NCBI GenBank assembly: GCA_903897785.1 | Contig: CAIUCZ010000030.1 | Location: 82,212 to 119,138 of the forward strand | DNA: 36,927 bases | From: Candidatus Falkowiibacteriota bacterium | GTDB lineage: Bacteria; Patescibacteriota; Patescibacteriia; Patescibacteriales; Patescibacteriaceae | Direction of reading: 5' to 3' | Part shown: piece by piece, positions 23,214 to 30,926 of the stretch | Layout of the letters: every line of letters starts with the position of its first letter | How positions within the stretch are numbered: position 1 is the first letter of the stretch | Translations under genes and position numbers: made by a program | Notes under the pieces: model-generated | The model's input: the letters and a program-made list of their open reading frames with translations, nothing else | Told to the model about the DNA's origin: nothing | Database searches by the model: none

Positions 23214-24230
23214 TTAACTTTTAACTTTTTTGTGTTGCCACTTTTCGAAAATAACCAGCAACGGCGAAGCCAAAAAGATGGAACTGTAAGTTCCAAAGAA
23301 AATGCCCATAAACAAAGCCAAAGCAAAGTAGCGGACCGATTCGCCGCCAAACACGAGAATCGACAGCAAAACCAAGAGCACGGTGACGGAAGTATTAATC
23401 GAACGGACCAAAGTCTGGTTAACGCTCATGTTAACGGTTTCCTCAAAATTCTCACGCGACTTGGGCAGATTTTCGCGCACGCGGTCAAAGACGACAATCG
23501 TGTCATGAATGGAAAAGCCCAAAACCGTCAGCAAAGCGGCAATAAACGGCGTATTGACTTCCACGCCGCCAAAATGCCCCAAAACGGCAAAGACGCCGAC
23601 GACCATCGGCACATCGTGCGCCAAGGCCAAAATACCGGCCAAACCGTATTTCCAGGACGGCAACGGCTTGGACACTTTACGAAAAGCGTAAGCAATATAA
23701 ATAATAATCAACAGCAAAACCAAAAGAATCGAATCAACCGCGTTGCGCGTCAGTTCACTGCCGATCGACGGACCGACCGCCGAAAATTGCAATTCAGTCA
23801 CCGCCGCCGGCGTACTGCTGGCGGCCTGCGTTTCCACTGTCACGGCGCCGACAGCCGATTGGCCGTTGACCGGTTGCACTTTGATGTCTTGCGCTTTTGG
23901 CGTATTGGCCGAGGCGACAGGCGCGACCAGTTTGTTCAAAGCTTTAAGCACGGCTTGATGCGTCGCTTCATCCGTGTTCTGAAAACGTAAAATCAAACCG
24001 TTGCTGCCGGTCGGCTGTGAAGTAAAACTTTGCAAATTCAAAGGCGTTACCGCGGCCTTGATCTGATCCGTGCCTGGCACTTGTCCGACAAACTGCACCT
24101 CCAACGAACTGCCGCCGGTAAAATCAATTCCGGGACGGACACCCCACAAACAAATCGCAATTAAGGCAATGGCTAAACAAACGCCGGAGATAGACAACCA
24201 AATTTTTCTGTTTTGAATGATCTTGTACAT
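23214..24230 (-). CDS. secF: Protein translocase subunit SecF
   Basis: Works with SecD to pull translocated proteins out of the channel using the ion gradient. The 338-residue protein has one N-terminal helix and the periplasmic segment with GIDFTGGSSLEVQFVGQ. Five C-terminal helices include FSIHDTIVVFDRVREN and NTSVTVLLVLLSILVFGGES. The periplasmic part carries an Ala/Thr/Pro/Val-rich insertion around residues 100-145. It starts 41 bp after secD. Its last codons (KKVKS and stop) are encoded by an AAAGTTAAAAGTTAA repeat. Confidence 0.95.
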   Translation of the reverse strand: MYKIIQNRKIWLSISGVCLAIALIAICLWGVRPGIDFTGGSSLEVQFVGQVPGTDQIKAAVTPLNLQSFTSQPTGSNGLILRFQNTDEATHQAVLKALNKLVAPVASANTPKAQDIKVQPVNGQSAVGAVTVETQAASSTPAAVTELQFSAVGPSIGSELTRNAVDSILLVLLLIIIYIAYAFRKVSKPLPSWKYGLAGILALAHDVPMVVGVFAVLGHFGGVEVNTPFIAALLTVLGFSIHDTIVVFDRVRENLPKSRENFEETVNMSVNQTLVRSINTSVTVLLVLLSILVFGGESVRYFALALFMGIFFGTYSSIFLASPLLVIFEKWQHKKVKS

Positions 24231-24232
24231 AA

Positions 24233-24266
24233 GAGTTAAAAGTTAAAAGTTGAAAGTTAAAAGTTA
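24233..24266. repeat. AAAGTTA tandem repeat between secD and secF
   Basis: Four degenerate AGTTAAAA/AGTTGAA units fill the short secD-secF gap. The same unit forms the end of secF and gatB. Confidence 0.7.
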
Positions 24267-24271
24267 GCAAT

Positions 24272-26308
24272 CTAACTCTGTGATCTCTTTTTCGAACCGA
24301 TCAACCAGTGATTTTTTTCCAGCCATTGTTCCGGAATCAGCTTCAAAAAGTTCCGCGTCACGACGATAGCGGTAAACATCGAGATCAAAACACCCAGCAA
24401 TAAAGTAATGGCAAAACCTTTCAAGACGCTGGTGGAGAATTGCATCAAGACCAGGCAGACGATAATCGTGTTAAAGTTACCGTCGCGAATCGACGGCCAA
24501 GCGCGGGAAAAGCCTTCGGTGACAGCTTCTTTCAAGCTCTTGCCCCAGCGCAACTCTTCCAACATGCGTTCAAAAATCAAAATGTTGGCATCAAGCGCCA
24601 TACCGACCGACAGAACAAACCCGGCAATGCCGGATAAGGTCATGGTCACCGGCCACAATTTGAAGACGGACAAAGAGAGCAGGCTATAAACCGTCAAAGC
24701 GCAGACCGCCAAAACGCCGGGCAAGCGATAACGAATAATCATGAACAAGGCGACAATCGCCAAACCAATCAAGCCGGCCAGCAAGCTGTCGTCAACCGAT
24801 TTTTGGCCCAGAGTGGCACCAACCGTTTGCTGATTCAATAAAGTAATCGGCGCCGGCAAAGCACCGCCGTTCAAGTCTTTAACCATACTTTGCGCTTCGG
24901 TCAAAGTAAACTTGCCGGAGATAACCGCTTTGCCGCCGGTAATTTTTTCATTGACCGTCGGCGCGCTGACTAATTGATTGTCCAAAAAAATCGCCACTTG
25001 TTTATTGACGTTGCGGCCGGTGATATCGCCAAACATTTTGGCGCCGTCGCCGGTAAACTCCAAAGAAATTTCCGGCAGGCCGGTGTTGTCGTACTGCAAA
25101 CTGGCGCGTTGCAAATCTTTACCGGACAATTCCGTATTTTTCCACGGACTGGCCGGGCCCAAGATATCATCAACGCCTTTGGTTTTAATAAAAATATGCG
25201 CCACTTGATATTCAGTCACCGGCTTGTCGGCTTCTTTATAAATCAAATGATAGCCAAACGCCGTTAGCACAGGATCGGAAATCTCGCCGACCTTCATGGC
25301 AAACACTTTATCGTTAAATTCTTTAACCATGGCCCCTTGCGCAAACCAACCGAGTTCGCCGCCATTGGAGCGCGAGCCTTGATCAGTGGAGTTGGCCTTG
25401 GCCAAGTCTTTAAAATTCTTGGCGGTCGCCTGTTTTTTCAAATCTTGAATTTTAGCCAAGGCTTCATCTTTGGACAAGCCGCTATCGCAATTGGCAATGC
25501 CGGTATAGCAAATTAAAATATGCGCCGCCTGGTCTTCTTTAGCCGGCCTGGTTGCTTCGACTTTAACAATCTCATCGCCGTTGGCAGTTTTGACCAAATC
25601 TTTGCTAAAACTGTTGATCGGCGTGCTTTGCACCGCTTTGGCAATTCCCGGATAATTATCCAAATTAATAAAACCTAATTCCCCGCCCTTGGCTTGCGTC
25701 GTGTCGTCTTCCGAATACTGCCGGGCCATGGCCGCAAAATCGCCGCCGGAAATCAACTTACCCAAAATCGCCGTCGCTTTTTGTTGCGACTGGGCGTTAT
25801 AATCAGTCATTTCTTTTTGTTGCGCCGCCGTCAAAGTTCTGGAAGGATTATTATTGGCTTCTCTGAATTCCAGCAACGGTGTTTTGCCGATTTCGTTAAT
25901 CGCGTCGTTAGTGTTTTTGACGCCGGCCAATTCGACGTCAATCCGATACTCGCCGTTTGGCGCCGTGGTCACATTGACCAGCGGTTCGGACACGCCCAAA
26001 ACATTGACGCGCTTTTCAATCACGTCGCGCACACCGTCCACCGCCGCCGTGCGATCGGCCATTGGTACGGCCGAAACATCGGCTTTGTAAGTCAACTGCG
26101 CGCCGCCGAGCAAGTCCAAACCCAAATGAAATGGCGTCGTCGGCACTTGCGGTAACCAGCCGCCGATTTTTTTGGCAAAAGAATCGTATTGATCGCCAAA
26201 TACAATCAAAGCTCCGGCAATAGTCAAAATAATAATTAAAACAAACGCCCACCAAGCCTTGCCTTTAGCTTTGGGGTGGAACATGCGGTAGAGAGTGCTG
26301 TCGGACAT
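24272..26308 (-). CDS. secD: Protein translocase subunit SecD with inserted parvulin-like domains
   Basis: SecD normally has a first membrane helix, a periplasmic P1 domain and five C-terminal helices. All are present: WWAFVLIIILTIAGALIVFG, FHLGLDLLGGAQLTY, later PEISLEFTGDGAKMFGDITG, and the membrane part with GMALDANILIFERMLEELRW. Counted from the upstream TTG at 26332, residues of roughly 160-385 are an insertion in P1. It resembles PpiC/parvulin prolyl isomerases: GGDFAAMARQYSEDD with KGGELGF, then AAHILICYTG, NFKDLAKANSTD, NGGELGWF, VGEISDPVLTAFGYHLI, and a further YQVAHIFIKTK strand. The ATG at 26308 is the preferred start (678 residues). Confidence 0.93.
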   Translation of the reverse strand: MSDSTLYRMFHPKAKGKAWWAFVLIIILTIAGALIVFGDQYDSFAKKIGGWLPQVPTTPFHLGLDLLGGAQLTYKADVSAVPMADRTAAVDGVRDVIEKRVNVLGVSEPLVNVTTAPNGEYRIDVELAGVKNTNDAINEIGKTPLLEFREANNNPSRTLTAAQQKEMTDYNAQSQQKATAILGKLISGGDFAAMARQYSEDDTTQAKGGELGFINLDNYPGIAKAVQSTPINSFSKDLVKTANGDEIVKVEATRPAKEDQAAHILICYTGIANCDSGLSKDEALAKIQDLKKQATAKNFKDLAKANSTDQGSRSNGGELGWFAQGAMVKEFNDKVFAMKVGEISDPVLTAFGYHLIYKEADKPVTEYQVAHIFIKTKGVDDILGPASPWKNTELSGKDLQRASLQYDNTGLPEISLEFTGDGAKMFGDITGRNVNKQVAIFLDNQLVSAPTVNEKITGGKAVISGKFTLTEAQSMVKDLNGGALPAPITLLNQQTVGATLGQKSVDDSLLAGLIGLAIVALFMIIRYRLPGVLAVCALTVYSLLSLSVFKLWPVTMTLSGIAGFVLSVGMALDANILIFERMLEELRWGKSLKEAVTEGFSRAWPSIRDGNFNTIIVCLVLMQFSTSVLKGFAITLLLGVLISMFTAIVVTRNFLKLIPEQWLEKNHWLIGSKKRSQS

Positions 26309-26425
26309 AAATTTGCGCAAAGCCGACGGCAAAATCGGCCGCCAACTTTTGTTGGTTTTTTTAGTTAAATTATTACAAAATTATAAGATATTCAAAGTTT
26401 AAGCTATGGGGTAAAAAAAATCAAG

Positions 26426-26920
26426 CTATTTGAATCTGACCGGCACCACAACAGATTTCGCCTTCTCCGGCAAACCGGACGGATTATCATTATGTAAAAT
26501 CAATTTACCGCTGATAGCCGACCAAGCTTTAAATTCCAATTTTGCGCTAAAAGACACCATTTCATCCGTCATCCAATCCGTTTGCGCATGCGCTTGGCTA
26601 CGGACTAAAACTTTACCGGACGCGTCTTGCAATTCAATCGGAAAAACCGCTTCAAAAAACCAATTGCCCGGCGCTTGACCGCTAATCTCCAGCGGACTTT
26701 TAACCAGACTGTTGGCAACCGGAGTTTGCACCGTCAAAGTGGCGACCGTGGTCGTCGTTGCCGTCGTCGTGGCCACGGTCGTGGTCGCAACTGTGGTTGT
26801 GGTTGAAATTGTCGATTGGCCGGCCTCCGGATGGCGCGCCAGCGGCAACAAACGAAAAACAAACAAAGCTAAAAGTAAAAAAATAACAATAAAGAGAAAA
26901 ACGATTTGACTACGCTTCAT
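26426..26920 (-). CDS. Membrane-anchored Gmad2 immunoglobulin-like protein
   Basis: The 164-residue protein has a basic start and a membrane helix (about residues 8-26), then a Thr/Ala/Val linker (about 36-70) of ATTTV-like repeats. A C-terminal Ig-like domain carries the Gmad2 signature: NSLVKSPLEISGQAPGNWFF, FPIELQDASGKVL, DWMTDEMVSFSAKLEF and ILHNDNPSGLPE. The product should be anchored on the outer face of the membrane. The linker is encoded by GTCGTCGTGG-type low-complexity DNA. It lies between secA and secD on the same strand, 79 bp after secA. The function is unknown; a surface or wall role is inferred. Confidence 0.82.
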   Translation of the reverse strand: MKRSQIVFLFIVIFLLLALFVFRLLPLARHPEAGQSTISTTTTVATTTVATTTATTTTVATLTVQTPVANSLVKSPLEISGQAPGNWFFEAVFPIELQDASGKVLVRSQAHAQTDWMTDEMVSFSAKLEFKAWSAISGKLILHNDNPSGLPEKAKSVVVPVRFK

Positions 26921-26998
26921 ATAATTAGTTAGGCAGTAAGTTTTGGCGGGACTAGCGCTGGACGAAAATTTTTAATTTTTAATTCTTAATTTTTAATT

Positions 26999-29767
26999 TT
27001 ACTTCCCGTGGCACTTTTTATATTTCAATCCGCTGCCACATGGGCACGGATCATTGCGCCCGACTTTATCGCCTTGCTCATTTTTAACTTTGCCGGAAAG
27101 CTCGGGCGCTTGACGCTCGGTCGCTTGGCCAAAGACGCCGGCTTCTTGATGCACTTCCTTGGCTTTGCCGGAAAATTCGGTCGGTGCTTCTTGGTAGCGA
27201 ATCGTCATCATGCTCGGATCGAAAACTTTAAAAATCGTATAAGCCACTTGCTTGGCAATCAAGTCGTTGAGCTCATGATACAGGCGGAAAGATTCTTTTT
27301 TGTATTCAACCAAAGGGTCGCGTTGGCCATAACCGCGCAAACCGATGCCGTGGCGCAAATGGTCCATCATTTCCAGATGTTCCACCCACAACTCGTCCAA
27401 AGCACGCAACAATAACGACTGGGCGATACGCGGCCAGTCGGCGCCGGCCGCCCGGGCGATTTCCACTACCTGTTGATAATTATCTTTGGCCACGGCCGTC
27501 AAATTTTCGATAATCATGGTGCGAATTTTGGCCTTATCCAGTTTGTGATTTTCTCCGGCCAATTTTTCCAGATCAATTTTTGTTTGCTCCGGCACTGGCA
27601 TCATTGTTTTGACCGTCTGATAAAGCTCGGCCAAATTCCAATCTTTAATAAACTCCGCTTGGGTATGCAAACTGACCACCTGCTCAATTTCTTGTTCCAA
27701 ACTGTTTAAGATTTCTTGATTTAACTTCTCCGCGGCCTCTGCGGAGACCGGTTTCAAATCCGGGCCGATGACCGCCAATAATTCGCGGCGGCGTTTATAA
27801 ATCGCTTCGCGGTGTTTGTTGATGACGTCATCGTATTCCACCAAATTTTTACGGATATCAAAGTTGTTGCCCTCGACGCGTTTTTGTGCCGACTCAATCG
27901 ACTTGGAAATCATCCGGTTTTCCACGGGCATATCTTCCGGAATTTTCATCGTCGTCATCAAACCCTTCATCCGCTCGCCGCCAAAAATGCGCATCAGATC
28001 ATCTTCCATGGAGACATAAAACTGCGAAGAACCCGGATCGCCTTGGCGTCCGGCACGGCCGCGCAACTGATTATCAATGCGCCGCGATTCATGGCGTTCG
28101 GTACCAATGACGTGCAAGCCGCCGGCCGCCGCTACTTGGTCGTGCGCCGCTTGGTCAAACGGCGTGCCGCCCAAAATAATATCGACGCCGCGGCCGGCCA
28201 TGTTGGTGGCGATGGTCACCGCGCCCGGTTGGCCGGCTTGGGCGATAATCTGCGCTTCTTTGTCGTGAAGCTTGGCATTCAAAATTTGCGGTTTGATGCC
28301 CTCGCGCTCGAGCAGTTCGGACAGCAACTCATTTTTCTCGATAAAAATCGTACCGACCAACACCGGCTGGCCTTTTTGGTGCCGTTCTTTTATTTCCGCA
28401 ATCACCGCTTTGTACTTGCCCAGCTCCGTGGCGTAAATCAAATCATTTTTATCTTTTCTGGCCACAGCTTTGTTGGTCGGAATGGCCACGGTGTCCAGTT
28501 TGTAAATTTTATAAAACTCTTCCGCTTCGGTCATGGCCGTCCCGGTCATACCGGCCAGCTTGTGATACATGCGGAAATAATTTTGAAAAGTAATCGTCGC
28601 CAAGGTGCGCGACTCGCGCTGAATCTTGGCCCCCTCTTTGGCTTCAATCGCCTGATGCAAACCTTCGGAATAGCGGCGGCCATACATCATGCGGCCGGTA
28701 AACTCATCGACAATAATCACTTCGCCGTCTTTGACGACATAATCTTTGTCGCGACGGAACAATACTTCGGCTTTGAGTGCTTGCTCCAGGTGATGTAATT
28801 CTTTGACCCCGCCGGAAATATAAAGGTTCTCTACATTCTGCGCTTTTTCCATGCGGCTGATGCCGGCTTCGGTTAAAGAGACGGCGCGCAATTTTTCATC
28901 GACCGTGTAATCTTTGGTTTCTTCCAACAAGCGCACCAGCTGGGCAAATTTATAATATTTGTCAGTCGATTTTTCGGCCGGAGCAGAAATAATCAACGGC
29001 GTGCGCGCTTCATCAATTAAAATCGAGTCGACTTCATCGACAATGGCAAAATTCAAATCGCGCTGAACCATCTGCTCTTCGGCATAGACCATATTGTCTT
29101 TCAAATAGTCAAAGCCAAATTCGTTGTTAGTGCCATAAAGCACGTCGGCCAGATAAGCCGCCCGGCGCGTGATTGGTTTGAAATGTTGCAAGCGTTCGTC
29201 GAATTGATTTTCATCGGTAAACTCCGGATCATAAAGATAAGCCGCTTCATGAACAATGACCGCTGTCGATAAACCTAAAAAATGATAAACCGGCGCCATC
29301 CAGCCGGCACCGACACGCGATAAATAATCATTAACCGTAATCAAATGCACGCCGCGGCCGGTCAAGGCGTTCAAATATAAGGGCGAAGTGGCGACCAAGG
29401 TTTTGCCCTCACCGGTTTTCATTTCGGCAATTTCACCGCGATGTAAAATCAAACCGCCGACCAATTGGACGTCATAATGGCGCTGGCCCAAAACGCGACG
29501 CGCCGCTTCGCGAATGGCGGCAAAGGCTTCGGCCGCAATCTCGTCTAAAATTTTATTTTCTTCTTCTTGGGTTTTGCTATTGACAAACTTGTCATTTTCT
29601 TTGCTTACCCCAAGTTTTCCCCGAAAATTAGCGGTAATTTCTGCAAATTCCTCATCTTTCAGGTTTTTAAACTTTTCCTCAAAGCTATTGATGCCGGCAA
29701 TGGTCGGTTCCAGACTTTTGATCACTTTGGCATTCGGATCACCAAAAATTTTACCCAGATTAAGCAT
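26999..29767 (-). CDS. secA: Protein translocase ATPase SecA
   Basis: Motor that drives preproteins through SecYEG. From the ATG at 29767 (MLNLGKIFGDPNAK) the protein has 922 residues; an upstream ATG at 29788 would add seven. Walker A is MKTGEGKT, the DEAD-like box VDEVDSILIDEARTPLIISA, and the second ATPase domain has TNMAGRGVDIILGGTP and QLRGRAGRQGDPG. The C-terminus ends in a zinc-binding DPCPCGSGLKYKKCHGK tail that contacts SecB-like partners or ribosomes in known SecAs. The promoter (29813-29841) is inside one copy of a direct repeat. A small hairpin, CTCCGC/GCGGAG, lies in the coding region at 27728-27746. Confidence 0.97.
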   Translation of the reverse strand: MLNLGKIFGDPNAKVIKSLEPTIAGINSFEEKFKNLKDEEFAEITANFRGKLGVSKENDKFVNSKTQEEENKILDEIAAEAFAAIREAARRVLGQRHYDVQLVGGLILHRGEIAEMKTGEGKTLVATSPLYLNALTGRGVHLITVNDYLSRVGAGWMAPVYHFLGLSTAVIVHEAAYLYDPEFTDENQFDERLQHFKPITRRAAYLADVLYGTNNEFGFDYLKDNMVYAEEQMVQRDLNFAIVDEVDSILIDEARTPLIISAPAEKSTDKYYKFAQLVRLLEETKDYTVDEKLRAVSLTEAGISRMEKAQNVENLYISGGVKELHHLEQALKAEVLFRRDKDYVVKDGEVIIVDEFTGRMMYGRRYSEGLHQAIEAKEGAKIQRESRTLATITFQNYFRMYHKLAGMTGTAMTEAEEFYKIYKLDTVAIPTNKAVARKDKNDLIYATELGKYKAVIAEIKERHQKGQPVLVGTIFIEKNELLSELLEREGIKPQILNAKLHDKEAQIIAQAGQPGAVTIATNMAGRGVDIILGGTPFDQAAHDQVAAAGGLHVIGTERHESRRIDNQLRGRAGRQGDPGSSQFYVSMEDDLMRIFGGERMKGLMTTMKIPEDMPVENRMISKSIESAQKRVEGNNFDIRKNLVEYDDVINKHREAIYKRRRELLAVIGPDLKPVSAEAAEKLNQEILNSLEQEIEQVVSLHTQAEFIKDWNLAELYQTVKTMMPVPEQTKIDLEKLAGENHKLDKAKIRTMIIENLTAVAKDNYQQVVEIARAAGADWPRIAQSLLLRALDELWVEHLEMMDHLRHGIGLRGYGQRDPLVEYKKESFRLYHELNDLIAKQVAYTIFKVFDPSMMTIRYQEAPTEFSGKAKEVHQEAGVFGQATERQAPELSGKVKNEQGDKVGRNDPCPCGSGLKYKKCHGK

Positions 29768-29797
29768 AAAATTCAATAAAAACAGCACCGGATTAAT

Positions 29798-29842
29798 TAA
29801 ATATCTGGTGCTATTATACGATTAAAAATTGAAAAATGCAAG
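29798..29842 (-). promoter_or_regulatory. secA promoter; direct repeat copy 1
   Basis: On the minus strand TTGCAT (29841-29836), 17 bp, TATAAT (29818-29813). Transcription should start near 29806, about 40 nt before the secA ATG. The whole 45 bp is repeated at 30827-30870 with few differences. Confidence 0.8.
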
Positions 29843-29848
29843 CGTTGG

Positions 29849-30163
29849 CTATAATTTAATTTCAATGCCGGTCTGATGAACTTCACCGGCCAGAACACTG
29901 GAATTGTTATAAAAATCAGCTACGTTAAAGTAATGCGGCTCTATCCTGACGTCGACATCCAAACTCGCCTTATTTAAAATAGTAATAATATCCCAATATT
30001 TTTTGTGGGAATTGCCGACAACGGCCAAATCGATATCGCTATTTTTTTGCGCCTTGCCCGTAGCATAAGAACCAAAAAGATAAACTCCGCTGACCGGGAA
30101 TTTATTTTTCTTTAACTGATTACCATAAGTAGCGACTATTTGTTTAACTTCTGTAACTGACAT
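29849..30163 (-). CDS. Minimal nucleotidyltransferase (MNT) protein, HEPN partner
   Basis: The 104-residue protein is a minimal DNA polymerase beta-type nucleotidyltransferase. It has the signature LFGSYATGKAQKNSDIDLAV with GS and the DxD acidic pair, and a third acid in DVDVRIEP. Such proteins pair with small HEPN proteins in toxin-antitoxin-like operons, where some transfer AMP to the HEPN partner. It overlaps the HEPN gene by 28 bp, which implies translational coupling. Its stop lies 7 bp from the -35 side of the secA promoter. Whether it is catalytic here is not known. Confidence 0.85.
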   Translation of the reverse strand: MSVTEVKQIVATYGNQLKKNKFPVSGVYLFGSYATGKAQKNSDIDLAVVGNSHKKYWDIITILNKASLDVDVRIEPHYFNVADFYNNSSVLAGEVHQTGIEIKL

Positions 30164-30549
30164 AATTTTTTATACATTTTTTCAATTTCTTTATAATATT
30201 TATTAGCGAATCCGGCAGTGCAAATTTTATAAAAATCATTTTTTTCGTCAGGATATCTGGTGCTCATATTAAAAGAATTAATTTGCTTTAATATCAACAA
30301 TTCGTCTTTCGGCAAAATTAATTTGGCCAACACTGTCAAATATGCCAAGTCGTGTATTCCTGGCGCATATTCTTCGCTGACTTCAACAACTATAGCCTTC
30401 AACAATTTTTCCAAAACAAGGTAGCCAAAGAATAAAGCGCCGCTATATTTTTTGTTCTTTTTTAACGATAAATAGATATCATAATCATGCGCAGTGCCGT
30501 TCAGCCAATATTTAATATTATCCTTCTTTTGTTTGATGCTTAAAGTCAT
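30136..30549 (-). CDS. HEPN-domain protein
   Basis: The 137-residue all-helical protein fits the HEPN family (PF05168-like): YDIYLSLKKNKKYSGALFFG, LVLEKLLKAIVVE, APGIHDLAYLTVLA and STRYPDEKND. The Rx4-6H catalytic motif of RNase HEPN toxins is not visible, so a toxic RNase role is not supported. It overlaps the upstream mntA-like gene by 4 bp (ATGA) and the downstream MNT gene by 28 bp, making a compact three-gene operon. The likely role is as partner of one or both nucleotidyltransferases. Confidence 0.85.
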   Translation of the reverse strand: MTLSIKQKKDNIKYWLNGTAHDYDIYLSLKKNKKYSGALFFGYLVLEKLLKAIVVEVSEEYAPGIHDLAYLTVLAKLILPKDELLILKQINSFNMSTRYPDEKNDFYKICTAGFANKYYKEIEKMYKKLCQLQKLNK

Positions 30550-30823
30550 ATAATTTTAACCAAATCTTTCATCACAAAGGCTTTGATGGCCGGCTGCAAG
30601 GCGTTCTTTGTCACCAGATCAACTTTCCGGCCCATTTCATCTTCCAAAGCGAATTTTAATCCGGCCAAATCAAACAAAGTTTTGCCTTTGCCAAAATCTA
30701 TTAACAAATCAATGTCACTTTTGGCTGTCGCTTCACCGCGCGCAAACGAACCAAACAAGCCGGCGCTTTTAACCCCTTGCTTTTTTAATACTTTTTTAAT
30801 TTGGCTAATTTTTTCTTATCCAT
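30546..30823 (-). CDS. MntA-like nucleotidyltransferase with an internal frame change
   Basis: From residue FGSFARGEATAKSDIDL on, this is a typical MntA-type antitoxin (GS and DxD motifs, FALEDEMGRKVDLVTKNAL, ending MKDLVKII). The N-terminal helix is in another frame. ATG at 30823 gives MDKKKLAKLKK, then Tyr and a stop at 30787-30785. The continuing frame (VLKKQGVKSAGLFGSF) is reached by a -1 shift at A AAA AAG (30797-30791). The gene is therefore either broken, an assembly error in an A-run, read by slippage, or started at a non-standard codon such as ATT. Its promoter is direct repeat copy 2. Confidence 0.7.
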
Positions 30824-30826
30824 AAA

Positions 30827-30870
30827 TAAATATCTGGTGCTATTATACGACTAAATTTGAAAAATGCAAG
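30827..30870 (-). promoter_or_regulatory. Direct repeat copy 2: promoter of the HEPN/MNT operon
   Basis: On the minus strand TTGCAT (30869-30864), 16 bp, TATAAT (30847-30842), with the predicted start about 12 nt before the mntA-like ATG. It is the same sequence as the secA promoter at 29798-29842 apart from a substitution and a short indel region. The two copies bracket the three-gene module. Confidence 0.8.
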
Positions 30871-30926
30871 ATAACCGCCGACAAACCGCAACTCAAAAAG
30901 CAAAGCACCGCCTTCGCCGTCAAAGT

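Noticed and set aside
30250-30275. ATATCTGGTGCT inside the HEPN gene matching part of the 44-bp direct repeat
   Set aside because: Only 12 bases match and they lie in conserved HEPN coding sequence; this is likely chance.
30136-30549. Calling the HEPN gene a HepT RNase toxin
   Set aside because: No Arg-x4-6-His motif is present. The only Arg outside the termini lies in STRYPDEKND with no His following.
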